NCBI GenBank assembly: GCA_003255065.1
Contig: QAOA01002417.1
Location: 2,613,846 to 2,677,845, forward strand
Reading direction: 5' to 3'
Length of the DNA: 64,000 bases
Source: Cercis canadensis
Lineage: Eukaryota > Streptophyta > Magnoliopsida > Fabales > Fabaceae
Below are positions 45,346 to 56,418 of the stretch, piece by piece. Position 1 is the first letter of the stretch; each line of letters opens with the position of its first letter. Below the pieces are notes generated by a model, which saw only the letters and a program-made list of their open reading frames with translations, had not been told where the DNA came from and searched no databases. The translations under genes were made by a program, and so were the position numbers.

Positions 45346-47243
45346 TTACCTTACACTTTGGAAACACTCTGTGACTGTGTCACCCTAATTAATTACTTAT
45401 TTGGTGAATGTAAAAATAGTAAGCAAATCAATGCGGTGGCTTAAAGTAAGTGAGAATGACCTGAGAGTGCTGACAAGTGTTGGTGATCATTCCGAAATAA
45501 ATGGGCAGCTGAGCTTTTAGTGGTGATTCCAGAACTAATTCTAGTTAGTTCTAACTTCTAAGGCGTAGCTGTTCTTTTCCGGCCATTTGTTATTATTATT
45601 TTTTCTGAAAAAACATATATCTATCCAATTATAGGCAAAACCACAATTTCATGGTCCTCATTAAACGTGCATCTACAACCCTGCGGCTTCTGGTATAGTC
45701 ATGATGCAGCGGGATGATTTGTGGGAGAATCATATATATTAAGCTCACATAGCACAATTAGTTCTCATAAAGTGATTTCTCAGATTTTTTTCTCCATTCT
45801 CCCAAATTTTTTTCGGCTGAAAACTTTAGCTTTATTTATTTAATATAAAATAAAATAAATAATTTAATAATATAGTAAAATTTACTGAAAATAGCTTCAC
45901 ATGTTATAGTCCTTATGATTTATAAAATATTTCAATTCAGTTCCTCTTATTATAAAATGACAAATATCATATTTGCACTTTCAAAATTGGGTCAATTTTG
46001 TCCCATCATTGTTAACTTGCTATAAAAATGTGAATGGAAAACACTGATGTGCTCGTTTATCTAAATAATGTGGAAGATATACTATATTGGTTCCTGCCCT
46101 TTCTGTTCAACGAGTAAACCTTCGGAACAAAAAAAAAAGGAAATGTGAATTTCTCAAACGCCTTAAGCAATTTTTACAAATGTCTTCGTTTCTTTTTTGT
46201 TTTTTTAATCTCCTTTTTACCCCTCGCCAAGGATATCTGATGATGATGGTGCTGGTGAAGAACTTGAATAGCACCCCACTACGCGGCTTGCCTATGAAAC
46301 GGTACGGAAGACCTGAAATGTTAATACAAAGCACCACAAAACTTTGCTGAGCCTGGCAAGCAGAAAGTGTTGATTTTTCAATTTAACATTAAGACCAAAA
46401 GATGAACTTGTTATCTATGGTCATTCCACTGACAATCAGCCATATACTACTGAGGAACTGGTAATATATGCCAAAACTGAACACAGCAAAAACACAGTCC
46501 AACAAAGGGATATCCCAACCAATCATCACTAACAACCTCCAGATTTGAACACACAGATTATTCGTAAACACTGACGTCAAATGTTATAAGTAGCCTTCCT
46601 AATGCTGCTAACACCACTCCCTCATCTCTTTTTTCCTCTTTTTTTGGCTCAAATTATAAACCAATTTGTACTTTAAAGACAGGTTATGCCTAATTTGTCC
46701 CTTGTCAAGTGAAAGAATTTCTAACTTGTAGCGTAACCGCAGTACTCAGAACCCTAGCCCCACCACCAAATTTCCTTTCCACACTTCTTAATTCACACCC
46801 CTGATAATGCTGAATTTCAAATGAATTGAAACGTGAATATCTAAGAGGCCTCGCATAACAAGGTAGCCAGGATTTTATAAAGAAAGCTAGGAAAGGAAAG
46901 AGATAATTCAGAGAAATCTTTCATTATTAACATTTGCTCCATCAAAACAGAGGTTGTTGTGTCTACCTGAACAAGACATAAACTGGTATAAGGAATCATA
47001 GGCCAAATTTATAGCATCTCATACTAACATGCCAGTTGAGTTCATGACTTGGATTCAAAAATGAAAATCTAAACAAAAGAACTTAGATGTGGGTCTCCGT
47101 ATGCACAAACTAGACCAAGATGACAAGCAAAAACATCAGTTACTTTCCAGTGAGCAAATGGAGATGCAATTATATTATTGACATCACTTGAGCATTGTTT
47201 GGGTCAGGGCTTACCTTGGACAATATGAAAGAGAATCTACATT
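45346..47243. other. intergenic region and HSFA1 3' flank
   Basis: Contains the MKK10-like promoter side (from 45346) and the HSFA1 3' UTR next to 47243. Around 45900-46080 the sequence resembles dispersed AT-rich plant repeats, with no clear ends. No gene is recognised. Confidence 0.5.
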
Positions 47244-50200
47244 TCACAAAGTTTTTTGAATTCCTTTTGCATCAGAAGAGAGAAGACCCATCTGCTCCGT
47301 AAGCTGATCCATATGTTGAGTTTTGTCCCATCCATTTTCCATAGGCTGTGCTTCATTCGACACTTCAGAAGCATTGGGCTCAATGTCCTCTGGCAGTGGA
47401 CTTTGCACAAGAACATCATCCCAAAAGGAAGGATTGCGTAACAAGTCATCAATGTCTGGATCAGGTGAAATACTGTCGAGATCAAGGGGCAATGACCCGT
47501 TCACTCCCAATGAAGTAGGATCGACAAATCCCTCACTGCCTGTGTCAGGTCCTATATAATTTTCTCCAGCAATATCAAGAATACTTTCTGGCATTATCTC
47601 TGGTATTGAAGAAAGCTCGGACATGAGGACATCTTCCTGAGGAACAGGAATTGAATGTGCCTCTGTTGCTCCAACCAGCACATTTATATCCTGATATTGG
47701 CCTGTTGTTACTTTTTCAGCTGCAGCTTGTGGATTAGATTGTATTTCAGATTTTCCCACTGAGAGGCCATGCCCTGAAGTCCCTGATGCGGCTGGAATGC
47801 GAGAAGACTGCACCGAAGTTGGTGGGACCTCTTGAAGTCTCACTCCAGAAGTTCGGCTAGAAGAGCTTCCACTGTCCATTGCAGTGGAAGATGATGAACC
47901 ATCACCAATCAAGTAATTGTCAGGATTATTACTAAAAGATTCCACCCGAGAAGAATCCAATTTCATGATCTGTCTTAGCATTGCTTTTGCTGCTTCATTC
48001 ATCAGAGGTTGATACTTAATAATTTGTCCATCAGGAGGAGCAGCACTATCTGTTTCAATACCTTCCTGCTTCAGTCGCCGCTTTTTGTTGGCTTCAGTTA
48101 TGCGCCTATTGCTCTCATTTTGCTGTTGTACAAACTGAGCCAAGAAGCCAGGGCTCTGGACAGCCTTCGCAAGGAATGACATCATTTGTTGCTGTCGTTG
48201 CTCCATTCCCTGAAGGCGCTGAACCATTGCCTGCAGCTGGTTATCAGTAGACTGTTGCTGCTGTCTCAACCTCACAAGCTCCTGCATGAGCACATTCTTA
48301 TCTCTTTTAAGTCTCTCAACCTCTTCCTCAAGCCCAAACTTCCCAACTTCTACACACACCCCCACCGACGAACTCTGTCCATGCGATTGTTGTGTCTGTT
48401 GATTACTATGACCATGGGCAGGTTTTCGCCGAGTTATACTCCTAAGCAAGTGCTTCTGACCCCTCAAAAATCCCTCATTTGCAAATTCCCAGCGGTCTGG
48501 ATCAACCTTCCTGAAACCCTGTTCAATGATGATGATTTTAGAAAGGAGAGAGACAGGAAGGAGGTCAAACACATCCTAAACAAGCAGAATAAAGATGCAA
48601 AACTTGCAATAAATACAAACAGTTTAGTATGGACACACGTGGCTAAACTAATCATGGACAGATAGAATGAAGAATGACCAAACAATATAGCTCAATGTTA
48701 GAGAAGGTCTAGCAAGTTATTCATTTATCTTAAATCATGGCTATTTGGACCTGATCCAAAACAGAAACTAGAATCAACCTTGAAATGCAAGGAAGAAAAG
48801 AAGAAAAGAGAGAAGAAGAAAAAACTGCCCTAAACTCAATCAATAGTTCTGACGTGCACGTTAAAATAGAAAAGGAAAAGCTAGAATGTTTATGCACAAA
48901 AACTGAAAAAAAGTTCAAGAAACTTAAAAGCCCCTAACTAGGTTAATTGGGGATAAAATCTAGGATGCTCGACCACCCCAACCCTTTTGGCATCCATAAG
49001 CTTTGTGAGTTGTAACATGGGCTAATTTTCTAAAGTTATGTGGATGTGTGAGCAGTACAATGTCACAAACCCCACATGTTGGATATACACAAGCTTAACA
49101 GCCGATTAAAAACTGCCTCCTTACTCAGGTAGACATATCAATAAAAAGTTTTCTTTTTTAATAAGCCACAACGTAAGATGAATTCAGACAGAACATTTAT
49201 GTTCCTTTCTAACTTATTTGAGGTGCAATAGGTTTTGGTAATACCATGTAATGCGACTCAAATACCAATGAGCTAAGCCTTTTCAAGATTCTGCCAGAAG
49301 TATAAAATCATCTTCGGATAAGGAAGTAAACCAACACTCAAAGGAGAGTTCAGTAAATCTATAGTAGAATTCACCGGCACTATAGCCCTAACATCCCAGT
49401 GTTTCAATATTGGTTAGTATTGGTTATGTATCATTCTGTATAAGCGGGCTCAATTAGCAAAACACAATGCTAATATAAGAATATGATATACCAACTCAAA
49501 TATACTTGAAAAAAAACTGACCTATTTATATGAGAATATTCAAAAGCTTAAAAAAGTTTAATTCTATATCAAACTAAATTCACCATCTCTCTCCATGAAG
49601 TCAATGCTCAGTACAGCTGTCTATAACATTTTCCTGACCCTAAGCCTTTTGCCTCCACTAACAAGAAATAGAAAAAATTAAATGTATGAAATTAGATTAA
49701 AACTGTAAACCTTACACAATGCTCATTCCAGTGATAGAACAACAATCATAAGTTTATGCTTTATAGAGCTTAAATAACTTCACTTTCCAACCATCCACAT
49801 CATTCTGTGTTCAATAGGAAACCTCAGAGTGCCAATATCATTGCAGAAAAATATAAAAGTGAACCCTGTGTGGGGTATCATAACAATTCCCTCCAAGACT
49901 CTTTTCCATAGACCCTCAAGCCCTCTTTACAGAAATTTGAAATCTGCCTGGCTTCAATTAGGTATGTGTAATATGTGTAATTTCCATTTAACATATAATA
50001 GAGGAATAAACTTGTAATTGAGTTACTGATAAACCTGAGAATTGCTTTCTTTGTCAATTTTCCCTCTTCTGCTCCATCTAGTTGCTGAGACAATGCAGGT
50101 GGAATAGATATCAAATTAAAGTCCATACTATTCATTCTTTTGAGATAAAGAAACAAAATAACATATCCTCTCCCGCTTCTCTCTTAGTTCAAGGCTGAAG

Positions 50201-50955
50201 CATATTCCTACTAAATTGGTTGAGGCCGTCATCACTTATTTGAAAATGAACCAGGATGATAAAAGAAAGTGAAATTGAGGCCAAAACAACACCCAAAACG
50301 GGGAAAATGTTATTTCTCCAAAATCTTATTTTGTTTTCACACAGCAGAGCCAATCCAGTTGTAGACAGTCACTCAGATTCACCGCCACATTCATCTCAGA
50401 TTCTCAAGTCTCAACTAAATTGCAAATCACACAAACTACATCAAAGTAAAGCATTCAAATCAAATTGATATTTTTTTCATCTATTCATATCACCAATAGG
50501 TTTTTCAGAAATTGAACTATTTACGTGACTGCAGAACGAACTATAGCTTTACATCTACACTACTACCAATTCGAACTTCCAGTGATCCCAATACAAAGCA
50601 CTAATAAATAACAACTCCAACATAAAAGTAACAGGGTAAGAAGACATGAGCTAAGAGAAATTAAAGATGAGGAGAAAGTAAGTCATACATATGTGTTCAA
50701 CTGCCTCACAAAACTGGAGAAGTTATTGTGCTTGAAGTACTTGGGCAACAGGTCTCTGGCAAACTCGGGTGGGTCCCAAACCACGAAGCTATTGTTAGTT
50801 GGGCTCCACGACACAATCGAATCAGTGGAAGGATCATCCACCATGTCATATGTCTTACTAAGAAATGGCGGCGGTGTGTTGGAATTAGGCATGGGCGCAG
50901 GCGCCGGCGTCTGGGTGGCGCCGCCATCTCCGCCGCTGCTACTAACTCCATCCAT
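47244..50955 (-). CDS. HSFA1: class A1 heat-shock transcription factor
   Basis: Two exons on the minus strand (50689-50955 and 47244-48518) joined across a 2.2-kb intron encode 513 residues. The intron lies inside the DNA-binding domain at the site conserved in plant HSFs (NTY|GFRKVDP). Domain order: Pro/Ala-rich N-terminus; DNA-binding domain (30-119, [20 protein letters not shown] through GQKHLLRSI); coiled-coil HR-A/B trimerisation region (~149-215); bipartite-type NLS NKKRRLK at 233-239; AHA activation motif [14 protein letters not shown] at ~446-459; C-terminal NES-like [11 protein letters not shown] at ~492-502. A1 HSFs are the master activators of the heat response. They are held by HSP70/HSP90 in the cytosol and move to the nucleus on heat stress. 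The Arabidopsis neighbour of MKK10 is HSFA1D, so this is likely its orthologue, though A1 paralogues are hard to separate by sequence. Confidence 0.95.
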
Positions 50956-52586
50956 GTCAGAAATTCAATTTCTACAAAGAAAAAGAAGAACAGTAGGATA
51001 AGTTTCTATGATTTTGGAAATGATGCAAGGCGGGCCATTGGTGCGAAACTTAAACCCTAGTTAGTAGCAGGGAGAGAGAGAAATATAGTTGAGAAAAAGT
51101 GAAAGGATGTTAAAGAGAGAGAGAGACAGATGGAGAAGATAGATTGAAGGAGAGTAAGATTTACAGAAAGAAATGGGGGTATTGTACGGACAGGAGTTAG
51201 AAGATGATGTGTTTTAGGGCAAAGGCGATCGAGGAACTGGACACGACCCGGTTGCTCTATTGGGGTCTAGTCACAAGGAGATGACGTCACGAAATTACCA
51301 ATTTACCATCGTCGTAGAAACAATTTTACTGTTTAGTGAAGTAAAATCCGAATTTTGCTGGCATAAGAATGGAGGTTTTTTTTCAGATATTTTGAAATAT
51401 GTTATATTATAAAAAAATAATTAATATGTAAATAATATGTGTATAAATTAATTATTTTTAAGTTTGTTTAAAAAAATAAATTAAATTATATTTATATTTA
51501 ATAAAATATAAAAAATACATATATTTATTGTTAATATAATATGACATACTTATGTAATATTATAAAATTTTTGAATAAGAATATATCAAAATTTTGCACC
51601 CCGAAAAGAAAGAAAATCTTACTTGACTTTATTTTTTTTTTCTTATTGAAATAAAATCAGTGTTCTTTTTCAAATTATTTTGGGTAAATGAGCTAAAGAG
51701 ATATTGCAAAATGTGAAGGATACAATTCTCTGTAAATAAAACTAATAAATTTCATTAAATAAAGAGAATATTTTGGGATTTTGACTCATTTTTAGAAAGT
51801 ATTCATTAAGCGGTCAAGTCTTTTTTTTTTTACTATATTTTCATGGTAGGTAAGAATCTCACATTTGGACTTTTGCATCAGTTAGTAATTAATTTTTCCC
51901 AACAGGGTACAATTTACTTTAGTAAATAACAAAAAAGGCAAGAATGATAGAGGACAATCTACAAGTCTATTTTCCATAGATATTCCATAGGCTTGTGGTT
52001 TTAAATGCTTGGAGAAAAATAACAATAATATTTGAAAATTTTATATAACTCTCTTGTATTTTAGTTCATTTTCACCTTATCATTTATCTGATTTACAAAT
52101 TGTCATTTTTTCTCAATAGATTTCTTTTGTTAGCACATTACCCATTAATTATGATTTTTGTGTGCAGAATGTTCTGTTTTGTTAGTTTGAGTAGTTTTAG
52201 TAATTTGCTTTTTCTTTTCTTTTGTTAGTCATGTGTTTTCATGTTGATGGTATCTTTCCATCAATCTCAATTTTATTTTTTTAATTGAACCAACCTTGTT
52301 TTCAAACTCTCCAATTGGTTATGATATATATTTACGAAAAAAATAAATAGAAGCTTTTTTTTTTTTGGTCTGAAAAGCTTTATTATACAATAAGCTGTAA
52401 AATTACATAGGCATAAGGGAAAATGATTTGATTGTGACAAATAATCATCGCCCCCAAAGATTTTGGCTGCAACACAGGTTAGCCCTCGAAAGGGATATGC
52501 CAGCATCTAATCCATCAAAACTAAGTCCCATCCCATGCCTTGTATTTATCTAGTAGTAGTAGGATGCATCTCATCGTATACTAGTA
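50956..52586. other. HSFA1 promoter and AT-rich spacer
   Basis: The first ~350 bp hold the HSFA1 leader and promoter, with GA-rich sequence near 51072-51135 and a TGACGTCA site at 51282. From about 51370 the DNA is very AT-rich and without coding signal up to the MITE at 52596. Confidence 0.55.
51282..51289. promoter_or_regulatory. TGACGTCA bZIP (CRE/TGA-type) site upstream of HSFA1
   Basis: A perfect palindromic TGACGTCA lies about 327 bp upstream of the HSFA1 start codon. This is the core bound by TGA and other bZIP factors. The role is inferred from position. Confidence 0.5.
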
Positions 52587-52595
52587 CGGTTTGAA

Positions 52596-53161
52596 GGTTC
52601 TTTAACTTTAATATTATACTTTACAAATTTATTTTTTTTATTTATTACACTTTTAAAATTATTTATATAAATATTATACTTTTAAAAAAAATAAAAAATA
52701 AAATAAAATCAGATAGTGTGGGATCCACTGGATACGTTATATCCCATGTAACGCGTTTATTGAGGACATGCCGCTGAAGATTTAACATGTCTAATTTTTT
52801 TTATTTTATTTTCTCTTTCATCTTTTCTGTCTTCCTTTTTATCTTCACCCTTTCTTCTCTTTCTTCGTGTGTGGTCACTCTAGTCTTTACCATTTCTCTC
52901 TCACTTTTAACTTCTCTTTCTCCATTTCATCTCCACACATTTTTCTTTTTCTTCTGCCACATAGGACACGCCGAATCTCATGCAGCGTGTCCCCCACTAG
53001 ACATGCCACGTGTGATACAACGTATCCAGTGGACCCCATATTGCTAGAATTTGTTTTTTTTTTTTTAATTTTTTTAAAGTGTAATATTTAAGTAAATAAT
53101 TTTAAAAGTATAACAAATAAGTAAATAAGTTTGTGAAGTATAATATTGAAGTCAAAGAGCC
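52596..53161. mobile_element. Mutator-like foldback MITE, 566 bp
   Basis: The left end GGTTCTTTAACTTTAATATT and the inverse of the right end GGCTCTTTGACTTCAATATT form terminal inverted repeats that extend about 190 bp inward. They include the shared CCACTGGATACGTT segment near the centre. The flanks CGGTTTGAA (52587-52595) and CAGTTTGAA (53162-53170) match at 8 of 9 bases, consistent with an aged 9-bp target-site duplication. There is no transposase. A pyrimidine-rich open frame inside (52787-53047) is not a gene. Confidence 0.82.
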
Positions 53162-53532
53162 CAGTTTGAATTTGAATGTCTAAGTTTTTTTTTTTAAATA
53201 TATATATGACATCGGAAGTTGCTTAGCAAACAAATAATATTGTCTAATTATTTAATATTACAAGTTCAATTATACTCGCAGTATAATTAATTATCATAAT
53301 AATTTATACCTCTATTTTATTAAATTTATGTATTTGTTAAGTAAAATAAATAGTATAAATAATTTTAATTGTTAATTTTGTCAATAATATTTATATATAT
53401 CACTAATAATATTGAATAATTAACTAATAATGAGATATGAGGTTTAAACTTAACACAACACAAGTCCTCCATCTTAATAAACAAATTTTACAATAAACAA
53501 ACTCTTGTGATTAAATATCATATTTATATGTC

Positions 53533-53536
<4 letters not shown>

Positions 53537-53563
<27 letters not shown>

Positions 53564-53564
53564 C
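53537..53564. repeat. (TA)n microsatellite
   Basis: A run of about thirteen TA units. Confidence 0.9.
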
Positions 53565-54008
53565 ATCTTGATAGGATGGTGTGGTAATAATAATGTCTGT
53601 TTTGTTTCATATGAAGTGGTCTTTATATTTTTTGTATGAGATTAATTATCGCTTGGGTTTTAGCATGCCCTGCTAATGATATTATTTCAAGATTCTTCTC
53701 ACATAAAATTCAATTTACTAATTGAGTCACATCTAGTGGTTAATGTGCAATATATTTTCTTTATTTATAAACATGTCATTATATTTCAATTTCAATAAAT
53801 TTATTGACGGAGTTAACAATTGGATGAATTTAATGACATTTTAAATTAGTTGAGACTTAACTAAAACATTTGGGTGAAATTGAAACTTGAATGGGTAAAA
53901 AAGAATGAAACTTTAATGATGAAAATTGAACCTTTGTGAATAAATAAACGAGTTACATTAACCACTGTTGCAAAACTGGAGCGGTACTGGCTTGGTAGCT
54001 TGGCGCTT

Positions 54009-54065
54009 GGTTTGCGCGGTGAAAATCCCGCTTAGCTTCGCTGCATTGGGGTGTTTGGCGGGAAA
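54009..54065 (+). promoter_or_regulatory. E2F site cluster at the RAD1 start
   Basis: The sequence TTTGGCGGGAAA at 54054-54065 is a perfect consensus E2F site that ends six bases before the ATG. Upstream lie GGTTTGCGCGG (about 54009) and AAAATCCCGC (about 54022), which are E2F-like in opposite orientations. Such clusters are typical of plant DNA-replication and checkpoint genes. Function is inferred. Confidence 0.7.
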
Positions 54066-54071
54066 GGAAGG

Positions 54072-56418
54072 ATGAGCTCATCGGTAATGGAGGAAGAAGC
54101 TCCTGATCTGCTGTGCCAGTTAGAAAACGTCCAAGGCTTAGTCGACGCCCTCAGCGCCGTTCGCTGGAAACGCCATCAGGTCGTTCTCCTTCATCTTCTC
54201 TTGTAATTTCGCACCAAACACTGTTGAATTCGCAATGGGCGCTTATATTAGTTGGAAGCCTAGGTTTTTTTTCCTCCCATTTCTGCTGTTAAATCACTTT
54301 CTCTGTTTGATGATTTACCGCTACTGCCACAACTAGGACGCGGTGGTGGAGTTGTCAGAACACGGCATTGTCTTGATTGTGGAAGAAAGCCGTTGTCTTC
54401 AGGCCAAGGTTTATCTTAAACGCGAGGTACCAATTTTGCTTATAACATTAGCATGCTGTTGTTACCGATTTCAAAATGTAATGAATTTTGGAAATAGAGT
54501 ATAATTAGCTAACTGGGTTTTTTTTCTTATTTTCTGAGGGGATTATTGCTATCTTCCGTTGGGAAAGTTAAAATTCTAGTGACCTTCAAATATTTTATCC
54601 TTAAAGCAAACCTCACAGGGTATGATTTATCGAGCTAACAATTTGGGAACTTTGAGTTTGGATCTATTGTAGTTATTTGTTCGTTATGAATACAATGCAC
54701 AAGGACGGCCTCGTTTTGGAGTGAGCTTGGGACTTTTTGTAGATTGCTTGAACACATTCTCAGTTCCTGGTCAGTCAAGCTCGATTCAAATTCAATATCC
54801 AGGTCCTGACATGCAGGTTCTTCTGAAGTATGTATGCGGCTTTTGTTTCTTCAATTTTGTTTATAATTTTCTATTGATTTGGAGGCATGTATGTGAGTTA
54901 AGAATGGTTGATTGACCCATCTCTATATGAATTCATGATAGTAACATGTAAATTTTCTTGATCAGCCTACTATAACATACCTAGTTATATAAGAAGGGAA
55001 TTTGATTTGTCAAGTATAAACTTCCGATTGCATCTATTAGTCCATTCTCAGTGGCAGTGATCATGATAGTTTATTGGATGGGATACTTAATTTCCTTCAG
55101 AAAATACTTATTACAAGTCTGCAACAACACAACTTTGTGGAGCCATCTACTCTCTTTGCCCTTTGCTGATATCCATGACTTGTGTTCTGAAAATATACTT
55201 TCTCCACTTGTTTAGGTCTCTTGATTCACTGGATGCCAGTATTTATGCAGAGATCAGGACAAGGATTCCTGAGACAGTTGCATGGGACTACAATTTTGAA
55301 CCTGCTGGAACAACCCCACTAACTTTTACTGTTAAGGTATGCCATAAAACTCTCATGGCACAGCATCATATGTAAATGCTACTGCTTCCAAGACTATTCT
55401 CCTTTAAACATCCCTTGTGTTCCTTCTGCATGAGCATATTTCTTTTTGTTCTTTTCCTTTTCTTTTTGTGTAGTAGATTGATGAATAGATTACTAGTCAG
55501 TCTTATAGGAAGGCACTCAGCATGTATAGTCAATAATTATTTCTTGCTTGTAAATTCTGCAATAGTTGGTCAGCGACCAAAATGGTGCTTGTTATTGAGA
55601 TTGAAGGTGTCCATGAATCCTTTATACGATAAATTATACTTGGGATCTCATGCTTTTGTTGTTTTATAATCTACCAACAAACATGTTTACCCATAGTTGA
55701 TAATTGCAGAAGAACATGCAGTTCTGTCCTCTATAATTTATTGGGGAGTGTAATTCTGGTTATCATGCAACGCAACTGATTTTTTGATTGTGGTATCTAA
55801 ACCTAGTCTGCAGCATTAAAGGAAGCTATTGATGATCTTGAATGGCCGGGATCAAGCATTCAGATTATTCTACAACCAGATCCCCCTTCTGTTATTTTAA
55901 GAGGTGAAGGCCACGGAGATTTGCAGGTTTGTATTGCTTTCAACTAATAATGGGGTCCTTGATGCTTTGAATTAATTATATTCACGCATTAAAGTTTTGT
56001 CTTTCTTGCAGATAGACTTAATGTATTATGTGAATACGGATCTCTTGGCGGCATTTCAGTGTGATCATCGGGTTTCTTTCAAGTATTATGTTTTGTACTA
56101 TTACTTGCATGTACCATACATTTCTTTACAATCAATTTATCTCTATTTCTTTCCATCTATGTTAACAGGTACAAATATAAGTTCCTCAGAGCAACGACTT
56201 CTAATATACCTAGCAGTGTTATTAAAGAAAATAGAGGAAGCAAGGTAACCATTGGGAGAGGTGGAATGTTGAAAGTTCAGCATCTGATTTCAATTTCCAA
56301 GTTATCTGCTTCGCACCCATATGTGGATTCTGTAGGCTATCAGCAGCCAGGTCGAATAGCTTATATTGAATTCTTTGTGAAACCAGAGGAAAGTGAAGAC
56401 TCTACAAATGATTATTAG
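54072..56418 (+). CDS. RAD1: RAD1, checkpoint clamp (9-1-1) subunit
   Basis: Seven exons (54072-54179, 54337-54426, 54673-54827, 55216-55336, 55807-55926, 56012-56082, 56169-56418) keep phase and give 304 residues, close to the family length. The N-terminal half carries a clamp fold with LCQLENVQGLVDALSAVRWK and HGIVLIVEESRCLQAKVYLK. The exon FVRYEYNAQGRPRFGVSLGL and later DLMYYVNTDLLAAFQCDHRV and VDSVGYQQPGRIAYIEFFVK are typical of Rad1/Rec1/Rad17-family proteins. RAD1 forms a ring with RAD9 and HUS1 that is loaded by RAD17 at damaged DNA and activates ATR signalling. In plants it also acts in meiosis. The first exon is too short to show as an open frame, and several exons would be missed without splicing. 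E2F-type sites precede the gene. Confidence 0.9.

Larger units (their letters stand above)
53162..54071. other. AT-rich spacer and RAD1 promoter
   Basis: Contains a (TA)n run at about 53537-53564 and AT-rich DNA. The last ~70 bp are GC-richer and hold several E2F-type motifs next to the RAD1 start. Confidence 0.55.

Noticed and set aside
46087..46350. 87-residue open frame between MKK10-like and HSFA1 genes
   Set aside because: No recognised motif, no splice context; probably chance in an intergenic region.
47256..48665. plus-strand open frames over the second HSFA1 exon
   Set aside because: They are antisense shadows of a long, well-conserved coding exon.
52787..53091. pyrimidine-rich open frames encoding Phe- and Ser-rich peptides
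   Set aside because: They lie inside the 566-bp MITE and reflect low-complexity TTTCTT sequence.
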